This document shows, one piece after another, positions 6,744-16,729 of a DNA stretch of 17,026 nucleotides (positions within the stretch are counted from its first letter, which is position 1; the number at the start of each line of letters is the position of its first letter). The position numbers and the translations under genes are program-made. The notes beneath the pieces were generated by a model. The model did no database searches. It had not been told where the DNA came from and saw only the letters and a list, made by a program, of their open reading frames with translations. The stretch is taken from assembly GCA_900552245.1 (NCBI GenBank), contig URYY01000029.1, positions 1 through 17,026 of the forward strand, written 5' to 3'. This DNA is from an uncultured Opitutales bacterium. GTDB lineage: Bacteria > Verrucomicrobiota > Verrucomicrobiia > Opitutales > Intestinicryptomonadaceae.

Positions 6744-8248
6744 TGCGCATAGCAAAGAAATTTGAAAACTTTAGGATTGTCCGCAAGGTTAGGGCTTTAA
6801 ACCTGGCTCTTCAGATATTTTTGGCAGCCACTTTGTTCGTGGGCTTAAACTACATAGCCGGAAGGCACTTTTTGAAGTTCGATTTGTCCGAAGATTACGC
6901 AAATTCGCTGTCGCCCGAGAGTGTTGCGCACATAAAAAATCTGAAAAAGCCGGTTGAGATATTTATGACAATGCAGCCCGTAAAGGGCGCGGCCGACTCA
7001 AATGCAAGTGCGGAAACTTCCGCAATTATAAAGGAAATTTCGAGGTTGCTATCAAGCTATGAGTACGAGTCCGATAACGGCGCTCGCAAGATGATAAAGT
7101 TTGTCAGCGTAGACCCGATTGTTTCTAAAAAAATGGGCGACGAATTGGCTCAGCGCTTTGGTAGCGACATAGAAAATTCCGTGATAATAGCTTGCGGCGA
7201 TAAGAATAAGAAGCTAGTGCTTTCGGATTTTTACGATTCCTTCGGCGAAAAGGATTCAAAATTTAAGGGCGAGCAGGCTGTTAGTTCCGCAATTCTTTCG
7301 GTCTCGAACGACAAGGTAAATAAGATTTACTTTTTGAAGGGCCACGGCGAGTTAAATCCGGTGGCAACAGATCCCAACAGGGGCTTGTCCGAATTTTCAA
7401 ACGCCCTCGCCCTCAGGGGCTTTAAGCTGGACATACTGGATTTGAGCCAAAAGAGGGACATTCCCGAAGATGCCGATATGCTAATTATTGCGGCTCCGCA
7501 GACCGCCCTTTTGCCGCGCGAGATAGATGCTTTGCGGAATTATCTTTTAAAGAGAAACGGCAGGGTTGTGATGTTTTTGGGGCTCGGGCCCATTGGCGCC
7601 CTGGGAGATGTCCTCTTTGATTGGGGCATAAGGGCTGACGATATGTTGGTTGTCGACACTTCCGAGTACGAGTCTTCCACCGGCGACATAGTTGCGAGGC
7701 TATATCCGCAAAAGCCGCATGAGATAGTGCGCTATCTGGTGGATTTGGGGCTTCCCGTGCAGTTTGGCTCGGTGCGCCCCGTCAGGGAGGACTTGGGTGC
7801 GCCCATAGACGGCAGCCTTACTCTTTCAACTCTCATTGGTTCAAGCCCTACGAGTTGGGCTCAGCGCAACTATCGCTCTTCGGCCCCCGCGAAATACAAC
7901 GATATGACAGACTTAAAGGGGCCCGTGCCCCTTGCCATGGTCGCCTCCAGAAAGGGGCGTTCCGATTTGGGCCTAGACATTCCCGGCGGTAGAATAGCGG
8001 TATTTGGAGATGAAAATTTTATAACAAACAGCAGGTTGAACGCCCTGGGCAATTCAAAGTTGGCTCTGAACACGATAAATTGGATGTTTGACGACAATAC
8101 GTCGCTAAACATAGCTCCGCGCAAGGCTGCGAGGTACTCTCTAACTCTAAGCAGGGGCGATATGAACAGCTTGGCTTTGCGGCTGCTTTTCCTGCCGCTA
8201 TTTGTGCTGTTTGCGGGTTTCGTAACTTATATTTTAAGGAGACAGTAA
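6743..8248 (+). CDS. GldG-like ABC transporter auxiliary protein
   Basis: A 501-residue protein with the ABC-transporter-auxiliary domain of GldG. An N-terminal membrane helix (about 18-38) is followed by the family opening FDLSEDYANSLSPESV and a large region outside the membrane. Its central KIYFLKGHGELNP, the following SEFSNALALRGF and MLIIAAPQTALLPREID match the GldG core, which resembles a non-catalytic sugar-binding/amidotransferase-like fold. A second membrane helix closes the protein (about 478-497, LLFLPLFVLFAGFVTYIL), so most of it faces the periplasm. ATG 6743 overlaps the permease stop as TGATG; a GTG one codon earlier is possible. In Bacteroidota GldG works with GldF in gliding and protein secretion, but this operon shows no other gliding gene, so its role here is open. 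Confidence 0.88.
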   Translation: MRIAKKFENFRIVRKVRALNLALQIFLAATLFVGLNYIAGRHFLKFDLSEDYANSLSPESVAHIKNLKKPVEIFMTMQPVKGAADSNASAETSAIIKEISRLLSSYEYESDNGARKMIKFVSVDPIVSKKMGDELAQRFGSDIENSVIIACGDKNKKLVLSDFYDSFGEKDSKFKGEQAVSSAILSVSNDKVNKIYFLKGHGELNPVATDPNRGLSEFSNALALRGFKLDILDLSQKRDIPEDADMLIIAAPQTALLPREIDALRNYLLKRNGRVVMFLGLGPIGALGDVLFDWGIRADDMLVVDTSEYESSTGDIVARLYPQKPHEIVRYLVDLGLPVQFGSVRPVREDLGAPIDGSLTLSTLIGSSPTSWAQRNYRSSAPAKYNDMTDLKGPVPLAMVASRKGRSDLGLDIPGGRIAVFGDENFITNSRLNALGNSKLALNTINWMFDDNTSLNIAPRKAARYSLTLSRGDMNSLALRLLFLPLFVLFAGFVTYILRRQ

Positions 8249-10111
8249 ATGCGTTTTAAACTTACAATACTGCTTCTCATTGCAAATCTTGCAATGGTGT
8301 TTTCCATTTGGCTTCTAGAGTCCAAGCCCAGTTCTCCGGCTGCAGTAAGAGCGAACTTCCTGGATTTCACAACTCTGGAAATTTCGGGAAAGTCTATCGA
8401 TAAGCCCAGGGTTCTAAAGCTAGAGGGCAACCGCTGGCGCATAGTTTCGCCAATAGAGTGGTCCGCAAATTACTATGCGGTTAACCGCATAAAAAATCAG
8501 CTCGAGTATCTCGACAAAGACACTAGCTTCCCCGTTTCAGACTTGGAAAAGCACGGCCAGACACTCGCCGATTACGGGCTGGACGATCCCCTGTTTACGT
8601 TTAAGTACGGCGATGGAAAAACCGAGAAGATTTTAAAAATAGGTAAAAATGCGCCCGTTGGCGACAGGGTTTACATGCAGGATGTGTCCGCAAATAAGAT
8701 AATAATAGCCGACAAGTCATTCATGGAAAATTTCTCTTCAGACATAGATGCGCTGAGGGGGCAGAACGTATTTGACATACCTAAGTTTGAGGTGTCGTCG
8801 TTCTCTATACGCCTATCGGATTCAGGCGGGGCGCTCAGGTCAAACCTGAGGCGCATAGGCCTTGTTAGAGACGGCTCCAAGTGGAGCTTTGAAACGCCGA
8901 TAGTTGCAACTGCAGACGCCCGCGAGGTCGGTGCCTTCCTCGATATGCTCTGCTCTGTTAGCGCGCGCAGATTTGTGCCGGCTGCAACTCCGAATACAGG
9001 GCTTGACATGTCGAGCTTCCCGACGGCCATAACTTTGCAGGGAACCAACAGAAAGCAGACTTTGCTTTTGGGCAACACATTCGACGGCGGCAAGTACCAA
9101 TATGCCAGGCTTGAGGAAAACCCGACTATATTTGTAGTTGACGCCTCTTTGTTCTCCAACTTGGGCGAGCTGCAGACCACATTGCGCGACAAGGCCTTCT
9201 TAAAATTTGACGAGATGGATTTGTCTGAAATAGACATATCTGCGGCGGATTCATCTGTGCGCCTAAAGAAGCTAAGCAGCGGCATGTGGGATTTGTCCGG
9301 AGGCGAATCAGGCGTGGCTCAGGCCGATTTTGCTATGGTAAATGCGCTAATTTCAAGGCTAAAGGATTTGCGAGCTAGGGTGTTTGTAACCGACGCTCCT
9401 GGAGACAACATAGCTCGCTTCGGCTTTGACTCGCCAAAGTTAAAGATAACTTTAAAGCAGTCGACGGGGCAGGAGAAGACGCTAGTCATAGGCTCTCCGT
9501 TTAAGGATTCATCATCTGCAACTCTATACTACGCAAAACTTGAGGGAGAGGCTCCCGTTTACGGAGTCTTGCCGAATATAGTAAGCGATACTCCCACCGA
9601 TTTGCTCAGCTTTAAATCGCGCATACTAAGTTCGCTGCCGGAAAAATCAAAAATTTTATCCGTGGAGCTATCGGACGCATCAAAGACTCTTCTTAAGTTG
9701 GACTCCGCTCAGATTGATTCCGCTTTGTCCGGATTGGATGAAAAGGCAAAGAAAGCTGCCGGCGACATATTAAACCAGATTGGCAAATTTATAGTTCTCA
9801 GGTACAGCAGCGCTAAATTCGATCCAAATGGAATTGAAATTCAGGGGAAGCTTCTGCCTTGGACTTACACTTTGTCGGCCGAGATAGAGCTGCCCGGAAC
9901 CGGTGGGGCTAAGCGCGAAAAGCTAGTTTGGAAATTTACTCCGCGCGTCGGCGGAAGGTTTCAGTACGGAATCTTCGACGGTTTGGCCATGCCCTTTGAG
10001 CTGCCGCAGCAGCTAATTGACGCAATTTCGGAATTTTCGATAGAGCGCAACACGCCGGCGGTTTTGCAGCAGCCTGCTCCGTCGGCTAAAGAGGCTCAAC
10101 CCGCCGATTAG
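8249..10111 (+). CDS. DUF4340 protein with three tandem repeats
   Basis: A 620-residue protein of unknown function with an N-terminal membrane anchor or uncleaved signal (about 4-22) and a long exported part. I see three DUF4340-like units, at about 40-170, 180-315 and 324-460. Each has a W-x-x-x-x-P or W-D-L strand, a helix, a G-L/F-D/G-x-P type turn (YGLDDP, TGLDMSSFP, FGFDSP), a strand ending in an LxIG/LLLG step (ILKIG, LLLG, LVIG) and a Y-A-R/K or VYM strand. A C-terminal beta-rich domain and a Pro/Ala-rich tail follow. The ATG comes straight after the stop of the GldG-like gene, with AAGGAG upstream. DUF4340 genes commonly sit beside GldG-like ABC genes, so the protein probably forms the periplasmic part of the same complex. 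Confidence 0.85.
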   Translation: MRFKLTILLLIANLAMVFSIWLLESKPSSPAAVRANFLDFTTLEISGKSIDKPRVLKLEGNRWRIVSPIEWSANYYAVNRIKNQLEYLDKDTSFPVSDLEKHGQTLADYGLDDPLFTFKYGDGKTEKILKIGKNAPVGDRVYMQDVSANKIIIADKSFMENFSSDIDALRGQNVFDIPKFEVSSFSIRLSDSGGALRSNLRRIGLVRDGSKWSFETPIVATADAREVGAFLDMLCSVSARRFVPAATPNTGLDMSSFPTAITLQGTNRKQTLLLGNTFDGGKYQYARLEENPTIFVVDASLFSNLGELQTTLRDKAFLKFDEMDLSEIDISAADSSVRLKKLSSGMWDLSGGESGVAQADFAMVNALISRLKDLRARVFVTDAPGDNIARFGFDSPKLKITLKQSTGQEKTLVIGSPFKDSSSATLYYAKLEGEAPVYGVLPNIVSDTPTDLLSFKSRILSSLPEKSKILSVELSDASKTLLKLDSAQIDSALSGLDEKAKKAAGDILNQIGKFIVLRYSSAKFDPNGIEIQGKLLPWTYTLSAEIELPGTGGAKREKLVWKFTPRVGGRFQYGIFDGLAMPFELPQQLIDAISEFSIERNTPAVLQQPAPSAKEAQPAD

Positions 10112-10117
10112 GTTCAC

Positions 10118-10143
10118 GCGGCGCTGCTTTGCGCCGCTTTTTT
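10118..10143 (+). terminator. Rho-independent terminator closing the ABC/DUF4340 operon
   Basis: A perfect 7-bp stem, GCGGCGC (10118-10124) with GCGCCGC (10131-10137), has a 6-base loop TGCTTT and is followed at once by six T. It lies 7 bases after the DUF4340 stop codon and marks the end of the four-gene transcript. The AsmA-like gene begins 22 bases further on, so it needs read-through or its own promoter. Confidence 0.9.
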
Positions 10144-10165
10144 ACTGTTTTTTTAAGGCTAGAAT

Positions 10166-12955
10166 GTGAAATTTGACGGCGCAAAACTCATACTAATATC
10201 GCTGATACGCCTCTTGGTGGGGGTGTTAAATTTTGTGCTGTTTTTAAATTTGCTGGTGCTAGGTCTAATTCTTGCGGGCATATTGACAGGCGCTAGTTTT
10301 GAAATGCCGGGCAGAATCTGCGATAAAATTGAGGGTTTGCTGCGCCAAAACGGTTTGCGATTCAGCGCAGATAGCATAATTTTTGACATGGACGGAGAAG
10401 TCGTCTTTAAGGGAGTTAAGCTCGGCTTTGAGGGCGCGAAGCACGATGTTTTAGATTTGCGCAGCGCGAGGTTAAAATTCCGCATACTTCCGGCATTGGC
10501 GGGCGATTTTAAGTTTCAGTCTATCGATTTGCGCGGCGGTAGGGTATATCCCTTTGTAGAGGGTGAAAAATCGGGCGTTCTGGGCGACTGCTTGGACCTT
10601 ACGATATCGCGCAGAGGCGGTGTGTACAGGCTTGAAAATTCAAATGTAAACATTGGCAAATTCGGCCTTATTTTAAGCGGGCAAGTTCCGCGAGGCGCCG
10701 TCGATGAGCTGCTTTACAGGCGCGGCGGCTCAGAGCCTTATGGAGCACAGAAAGGCTCCGTAAATCTGGAACTCTTGAAGGCTTGGGCCGATGTATCCAG
10801 TGTAGTTTTGGACTTTCAGGAGGAGCTTAAAGATATCAAAAACCCAATTCTGCTGGCCGATTTTAGCATGGAGAAAAATGGGCGCGTGCGCATTAGGGCA
10901 AGCGCCTTTGCAGAGAATTTAAAGCAGAAGTTTTCAGGCGTGGAAGCCGAAGTTTGCGACTTGAGAATTTTTGCCCTGTACGATTCTGAGGATTCCGCAG
11001 ATAGCTTCTGGCTAAGTGCAGTTTCAAACTCCGTGAAATCCGACTTCGGCTTGGTCGCCGAGCATGCGTCGGTATCGGGCGTTTGCAATTTTAAAGAGGA
11101 GAAACTAAGCGACGTAAAAGCCCTACTTATAGGAGCAGAATTTAAAGGTGTTAGCGCCAAGTATTTGGGGGCATACAAAGACGTGCTAACTGCGCAAAAC
11201 TACGCGCAGGACTGGATTTTAAACGCAAAAATCGGTCGGGGTTTTATTCTGGCAAATACTGAGGGCTCTCTCGAGAAATTCAGCGTTCAATTTGAGTCTG
11301 AGCTCGATTGCGCGGAGCTTCTCAAATGCTCTTTAATCCCAAAGCTAAAGGAGCTTGAAATGTTTTCATTCGGAGCGCCTCTTATAGCGTTTGGCTCCGG
11401 AGAGTTCGAGCTATCTGAAAAGTTATTCTTCGATTTGAAGGCCGATATCTTTGCCCGCGACAGCCTATTTTTTGGAGTGGATGTAAAGAGTGTTTGCGGC
11501 AGTCTGTCATACAATTCGGAAAGCGGGGCATTTTGGGCAAAAAATGTCGAGGTTGAATCCGTCGAGGGGTGGAACATTGGCGGAGACGTCTACCAGAATC
11601 TAAAAAACTTCGATTACCGCTTTTTGCTCACAGGGCGCGTAAGGCCAATGGCAATCGCGCACTTTATGGAGAAGTGGTGGACGGAAGTATTCTCGGACTT
11701 CAGCTTTAAAGAAGGCAAATTTCCCTATGCCGACATAAGTGTCGCAGGGCGCTGGGGAGAGCCCGAATACATATACGTGTTCGGCAGTGCAAACGCCGAC
11801 GGCGGAATGAGAAACGGCGTGGAATTTGAGAAGGCGAGGCTTGACGTCTGGGTGAATCCATCTCACATCTCAATCTTGAACCTATACGTGGCAAATGGCG
11901 ACAGGGTTTTAACGGGGGCCCTCGATTGGACCTACCCCGAGCACAAGCTCACTAGGTACGCCGTAAATAAGGTCTTTGCCAATTCAACCTTAAATAAGCG
12001 CGAGCTCATTGCAATGGGTGGCGACAGGGTTAAAGATGTCGTAAAAATACTGGATTTTACGGAGCCACCAACCATAAAACTTAAGCTTTTTATGCCGAAT
12101 CCCGCACTCGGCGGAGATGTCAAAGACAGCGCAAATTTGCAATATTTCTCTCCGGGGCTTACCAGGGCCTCAAAGTTTGATTTGCAAAATTTGAAGTTCA
12201 GCGCCTACGCGCTCGGCGACGACATCGAAATTAATCGCGCCGAATTTGATTTTGGAGGAGGCTCCGGAAAGGGGGATATCAAACTATCCAAAGTCGATTC
12301 CAGAGATTGGTTTTCCGCAAGCGTTAGCTTAAACGGCGCAAATCAATACACCTTTGTCGAGACTCTGCAGTCGCTGGGCGATTCCGCCGACGGGCAGGGG
12401 AGTGAGCCCATAGAGGAAAGTTACAGAAAGGGCAGCATATTCGGCGGGGCCGACATAGAGGGCTTTATGGACGATGCAAAGAGCTTGAAGGGCTCGGGCA
12501 ACATAAGGCTTGAAAATGAGGATTTGGCCGCGATACATCTGTTCGGTGCAATTTCCCGAGTGGCAGACGCCATGCACATTCCGCTTGGCAGTTTCGACAT
12601 GCGAAGCGCCTTGAGCTCCTTTGAGCTCTCCGACGGTTCCGTAAGCTTGCCGAACCTAAAAATATTTGGCGATACCGCCATAGTTACGGGAAATGCAAAG
12701 TACGATTTTCTGAGCGGAGACATACTCGCAAAGGCCATATTTGCGCCATTTGCGGCAGTTAAATTCCCAATTCTATCGCAGATAGTTTCGCTGGCGGACC
12801 CGCTATTGAGTGTCGTGCAGATAGATATTTCCGGCAAGTTTGAAAATCCGGACATATCTCTTTCCATAAAGCCCCTGAACTTGTTTAAAAAGGAGGCAAA
12901 TATCCTCATGGATATGGGCAGGCGCATAGAGAAGGAATCGAAGTCTAAAAAATAG
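10166..12955 (+). CDS. Large AsmA-like envelope protein
   Basis: A 929-residue protein with one long N-terminal hydrophobic stretch (about 8-42) and then some 890 residues of alternating short beta strands, the pattern of AsmA/TamB/YhdP-type proteins. The opening after the anchor (LRFSADSIIFDMDGEVVFKGVKL) is typical of AsmA N-terminal modules. The region from about 750 to 880 (GSGNIRLENEDLAAIHLFGA, then FELSDGSVSLPNLKIFGD and the ISGKFENPDISLSI closing strand) resembles the AsmA_2 C-terminal domain. Such proteins form long hydrophobic grooves that carry or handle phospholipids between inner and outer membrane. The start is GTG 10166, with AAGG upstream; the overlapping ATG at 10164 is followed directly by a stop. 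It stands alone between a terminator and the lipid A genes. Confidence 0.75.
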   Translation: MKFDGAKLILISLIRLLVGVLNFVLFLNLLVLGLILAGILTGASFEMPGRICDKIEGLLRQNGLRFSADSIIFDMDGEVVFKGVKLGFEGAKHDVLDLRSARLKFRILPALAGDFKFQSIDLRGGRVYPFVEGEKSGVLGDCLDLTISRRGGVYRLENSNVNIGKFGLILSGQVPRGAVDELLYRRGGSEPYGAQKGSVNLELLKAWADVSSVVLDFQEELKDIKNPILLADFSMEKNGRVRIRASAFAENLKQKFSGVEAEVCDLRIFALYDSEDSADSFWLSAVSNSVKSDFGLVAEHASVSGVCNFKEEKLSDVKALLIGAEFKGVSAKYLGAYKDVLTAQNYAQDWILNAKIGRGFILANTEGSLEKFSVQFESELDCAELLKCSLIPKLKELEMFSFGAPLIAFGSGEFELSEKLFFDLKADIFARDSLFFGVDVKSVCGSLSYNSESGAFWAKNVEVESVEGWNIGGDVYQNLKNFDYRFLLTGRVRPMAIAHFMEKWWTEVFSDFSFKEGKFPYADISVAGRWGEPEYIYVFGSANADGGMRNGVEFEKARLDVWVNPSHISILNLYVANGDRVLTGALDWTYPEHKLTRYAVNKVFANSTLNKRELIAMGGDRVKDVVKILDFTEPPTIKLKLFMPNPALGGDVKDSANLQYFSPGLTRASKFDLQNLKFSAYALGDDIEINRAEFDFGGGSGKGDIKLSKVDSRDWFSASVSLNGANQYTFVETLQSLGDSADGQGSEPIEESYRKGSIFGGADIEGFMDDAKSLKGSGNIRLENEDLAAIHLFGAISRVADAMHIPLGSFDMRSALSSFELSDGSVSLPNLKIFGDTAIVTGNAKYDFLSGDILAKAIFAPFAAVKFPILSQIVSLADPLLSVVQIDISGKFENPDISLSIKPLNLFKKEANILMDMGRRIEKESKSKK

Positions 12956-12956
12956 C

Positions 12957-12972
12957 GCCCCATTCTAGGGGC
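12957..12972 (+). terminator. Possible weak terminator after the AsmA-like gene
   Basis: GCCCC (12957-12961) and GGGGC (12968-12972) form a 5-bp stem with the loop ATTCTA just after the stop codon. Only scattered T residues follow, so termination would be inefficient, and read-through into the dehydrogenase/lpxB pair is possible. Confidence 0.35.
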
Positions 12973-13017
12973 TAGATAGTTCTTGAATTTTTGCCAAGGT
13001 GGGCGTAAAAAGGGCGT

Positions 13018-13953
13018 ATGAATAATAATGGCAAACTTAGATGCGGCGTAATTGGCGTCGGTTTCTTGGGGCAGCACCACGCGCGCATTTACTCGCAGTT
13101 GGAGCACACGCAGTTGGTCGGAGTCTTCGACTCGAATAGCGAAAGGGCAAGGGAGATTGCCGACAAGTACTCCTGCAAGGCTTTCGATTCAATAGATGAG
13201 CTTGCGTCTCAGACCGACGCTTTGAGCGTCGTAGTTCCCACCGACAAGCACACGCAGGTCGCGATTCCCCTGCTCGAAAAGGGCTGCCATTTGCTGATAG
13301 AAAAGCCCATTTGCACCTCTTTGGAAGACGCGCGCAAGATAATGAGCATAGCCGACAGCAAGAATTTGATTGTACAGGTTGGACACATAGAGCACTTTAA
13401 TCCGGTGATGGGCTTTATGGAAAAGCATGTGGCGAATCCCAAATTTATAACTGCAGACAGGTTGGCTCCGTTTAACATTAGGGGCTCGGAAGTTGGTGTC
13501 GTGCTCGACTTGATGATACACGACATAGGAATAGTGCTAAAGCTTGCAAATAGCCCCATAGAATCCATAGAGGCTGTCGGCGTGAATGTCGTAAGCAGAA
13601 CTGAAGATATAGGCAATGCCAGAATCAAATTTAAAAGCGGCTGTGTCGCAAATTTAAACGTAAGCAGAGTCAGTGCAAAGAAGGTCAGGGAAATTAGAAT
13701 TTTCCAGCCCGGGGCCTATATGTCTCTGGACTTCATGAACCAGTCGGGGCACCTTGTGAAGGTCACCGAAAACGGCATAGAGCGCTCTGAAGTTCCCTTT
13801 GAAAAGGAAGAGCCGTTGAAGGCGGAGCTCGCGAGCTTTGCGGATTGCGTGCTAAACCACAAAAAGCCGAAGGTCGGGGCAAATTTGGGCAGCTTGGCGC
13901 TGCAGGTGGCTTTGGAAATAACAAATCAGATAGCCGTAAATTTGCAGAAATGA
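13018..13953 (+). CDS. Gfo/Idh/MocA oxidoreductase, GnnA-like (UDP-GlcNAc 3-dehydrogenase)
   Basis: A 311-residue NAD-dependent sugar dehydrogenase. The Rossmann motif is GVIGVGFLGQHHAR (10-23), the family EKP motif is at 95-97 with Lys96, GHIEHFNP at 122-129, and the catalytic-region DLMIHDIGIV around 164-173. The GHIE-x-FNP and MIHDI forms are those of the branch that includes GnnA, which oxidises the 3-hydroxyl of UDP-GlcNAc before an aminotransferase (GnnB) makes the 2,3-diamino sugar of some lipid A types. The gene overlaps lpxB by four bases (ATGA), which supports a lipid A role. No GnnB-like aminotransferase is in the window. AGGG lies 3 bases before the ATG. Another UDP-sugar substrate is possible. 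Confidence 0.8.
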   Translation: MNNNGKLRCGVIGVGFLGQHHARIYSQLEHTQLVGVFDSNSERAREIADKYSCKAFDSIDELASQTDALSVVVPTDKHTQVAIPLLEKGCHLLIEKPICTSLEDARKIMSIADSKNLIVQVGHIEHFNPVMGFMEKHVANPKFITADRLAPFNIRGSEVGVVLDLMIHDIGIVLKLANSPIESIEAVGVNVVSRTEDIGNARIKFKSGCVANLNVSRVSAKKVREIRIFQPGAYMSLDFMNQSGHLVKVTENGIERSEVPFEKEEPLKAELASFADCVLNHKKPKVGANLGSLALQVALEITNQIAVNLQK

Positions 13954-15122
13954 CGAGGCTTGAGACACCCGAGAGCTTTAATCTGCCGCCGCCGGAGGAC
14001 GATGCGTGCGATCTGCTAATAATTGCCGGCGAGCATTCCGGCGACGAGCAGGCCGCGCGCATGATGCGCCGAGTCCTCGAGAAAAATCCGGATTTGAGGG
14101 TGTGCGCCTTGGGCGGAAAAGCCCTAAAGCGAGTTGGCGTGCAGCTTTTGTTTGACATGACGAAGTTTTCCGTCGTGGGGCTTATGGAGGTCTTAAAAAA
14201 CTACTCCTACTTCAAGAAGTTGTTGGCGGAAGTCTATGAGTGGATTGCAAAATACAAGCCGCGCGCCGTTTGCTTTGTGGACTATCCGGGCTTTAATCTG
14301 GAGCTTGCAAGAATGCTAAAAAGCGGCGGCCTCAGCAAAAAGGGAGGCGGCAGTGTCAAGCTCCTCTACTACATAAGCCCCCAGATATGGGCTTGGAAAG
14401 CGCACAGGCGCTTTAAAATGGCGGAGCTATTGGACGAGCTTGCCGTGATATTTCCGTTCGAGACAAAGTGCTATGCCGACACGACTTTGGATACGACATT
14501 TGTAGGGCATCCGTTTTTGTCGCCGGAGTACGAATCAAAGTTTTATTACGACAAGGACGGCCCAATACTGTTTATGCCCGGAAGCCGCAAGATAGCGGTT
14601 GGCAAAATATTCCCGATAATGCTCAGAACGCTCAGGCTCTTGGAAGGGCAGAGGGCGCTAGTTCCGTATCCGAGCAAGGGCATACTGGAGGTTTTGGAGC
14701 AGGCGCTCGAGAAATTTCCGGACTTAAAGCAGCGCGTCAGTCTGCAGAAAATATCGCACTTGGATAAGATAGGGGCAAAGGCAGTGTTAATGAGCTCCGG
14801 AACAATTTCGCTAGAGGCTTGTCTGCAAGGGATACCGGGGGCCATCGTTTACAGGGCAAACCCAATAACATACGTCGTTGGTCGCTTGCTCGTTGCGGTG
14901 GATTACTTGGGAATTGCGAACATACTGCTCGATAGGCCCGCCTGGCCGGAATTTATACAGGGGGCTGCGCGGCCAAGAGCCATCGCAAAGCGCATGCGCG
15001 AGTGCTGCGAGGACGAGCAGGTCATAAATCAGGCTCAGAGCGATTCTAAGACTTTGCGCTCCATGCTTAAAAACAAGTCCGACTGCAGCGTGTCGGACTG
15101 GCTTTTAAGGTCGCTTGATTAG
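13950..15122 (+). CDS. lpxB: Lipid-A-disaccharide synthase
   Basis: A 390-residue GT19 glycosyltransferase that joins UDP-diacylglucosamine to lipid X at the inner face of the inner membrane, giving the tetra-acylated lipid A disaccharide. Family landmarks in order: AGEHSGD (26-32), DYPGFN (111-116), SPQIWAWKAHR (143-153), PFETKCY, GHPF (186-189), MPGSRK (209-214), SSGTISLEACL (282-292) and GIANILLDRPAWPEFIQ. Length is close to the usual 380-390. ATG 13950 overlaps the stop of the dehydrogenase gene and leaves a 20-residue leader before the first strand. The frame is open 35 codons further upstream, but that stretch is low-complexity shadow sequence of the dehydrogenase gene. The enzyme shows that the organism makes lipid A. 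Confidence 0.94.
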   Translation: MTRLETPESFNLPPPEDDACDLLIIAGEHSGDEQAARMMRRVLEKNPDLRVCALGGKALKRVGVQLLFDMTKFSVVGLMEVLKNYSYFKKLLAEVYEWIAKYKPRAVCFVDYPGFNLELARMLKSGGLSKKGGGSVKLLYYISPQIWAWKAHRRFKMAELLDELAVIFPFETKCYADTTLDTTFVGHPFLSPEYESKFYYDKDGPILFMPGSRKIAVGKIFPIMLRTLRLLEGQRALVPYPSKGILEVLEQALEKFPDLKQRVSLQKISHLDKIGAKAVLMSSGTISLEACLQGIPGAIVYRANPITYVVGRLLVAVDYLGIANILLDRPAWPEFIQGAARPRAIAKRMRECCEDEQVINQAQSDSKTLRSMLKNKSDCSVSDWLLRSLD

Positions 15123-15253
15123 GGGCTTTGGCGCGAGCTTGAGCGCTTGATCTTTCCATTTGTGGTTCTTCGCAGACACGGGTGTTAAATTTTTGTTGAA
15201 AGATGCTAAATTGTGCTTAGTGTTAAGATGAATTTTTTTAGGAAAATATTTTT

Positions 15254-16703
<1,450 letters not shown>

Positions 16704-16729
16704 GTCAGGCTTGGATTGCAATAGGACAA

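Noticed and set aside
7917..7930. GGGGCCCGTGCCCC hairpin
   Set aside because: It lies inside the GldG-like coding sequence in ordinary codons and has no T-run, so it is probably chance.
8671..9285. Long minus-strand open frame inside the DUF4340 gene
   Set aside because: It lies wholly within a strongly supported plus-strand gene, its translation is Ser/Lys-rich without family features, and there is no ribosome binding site. It is a shadow frame.
12421..13107. 228-codon minus-strand frame across the AsmA-like and dehydrogenase genes
   Set aside because: It is antisense to two supported genes and shows no recognisable domain; its composition is that of a reversed coding sequence.
13845..13949. 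35-codon upstream extension of the lpxB frame
   Set aside because: It lies inside the dehydrogenase gene, is low-complexity and Gly/Lys-rich, and has no LpxB counterpart. The ATGA overlap at 13950 is a typical coupled start.
15196..15229. Possible promoter (TTGAAA and TAAGAT) before the carboxyltransferase gene
   Set aside because: The spacing is again 22 bases and the second box is weak; a promoter probably exists in the 131-base gap, but I cannot place it.
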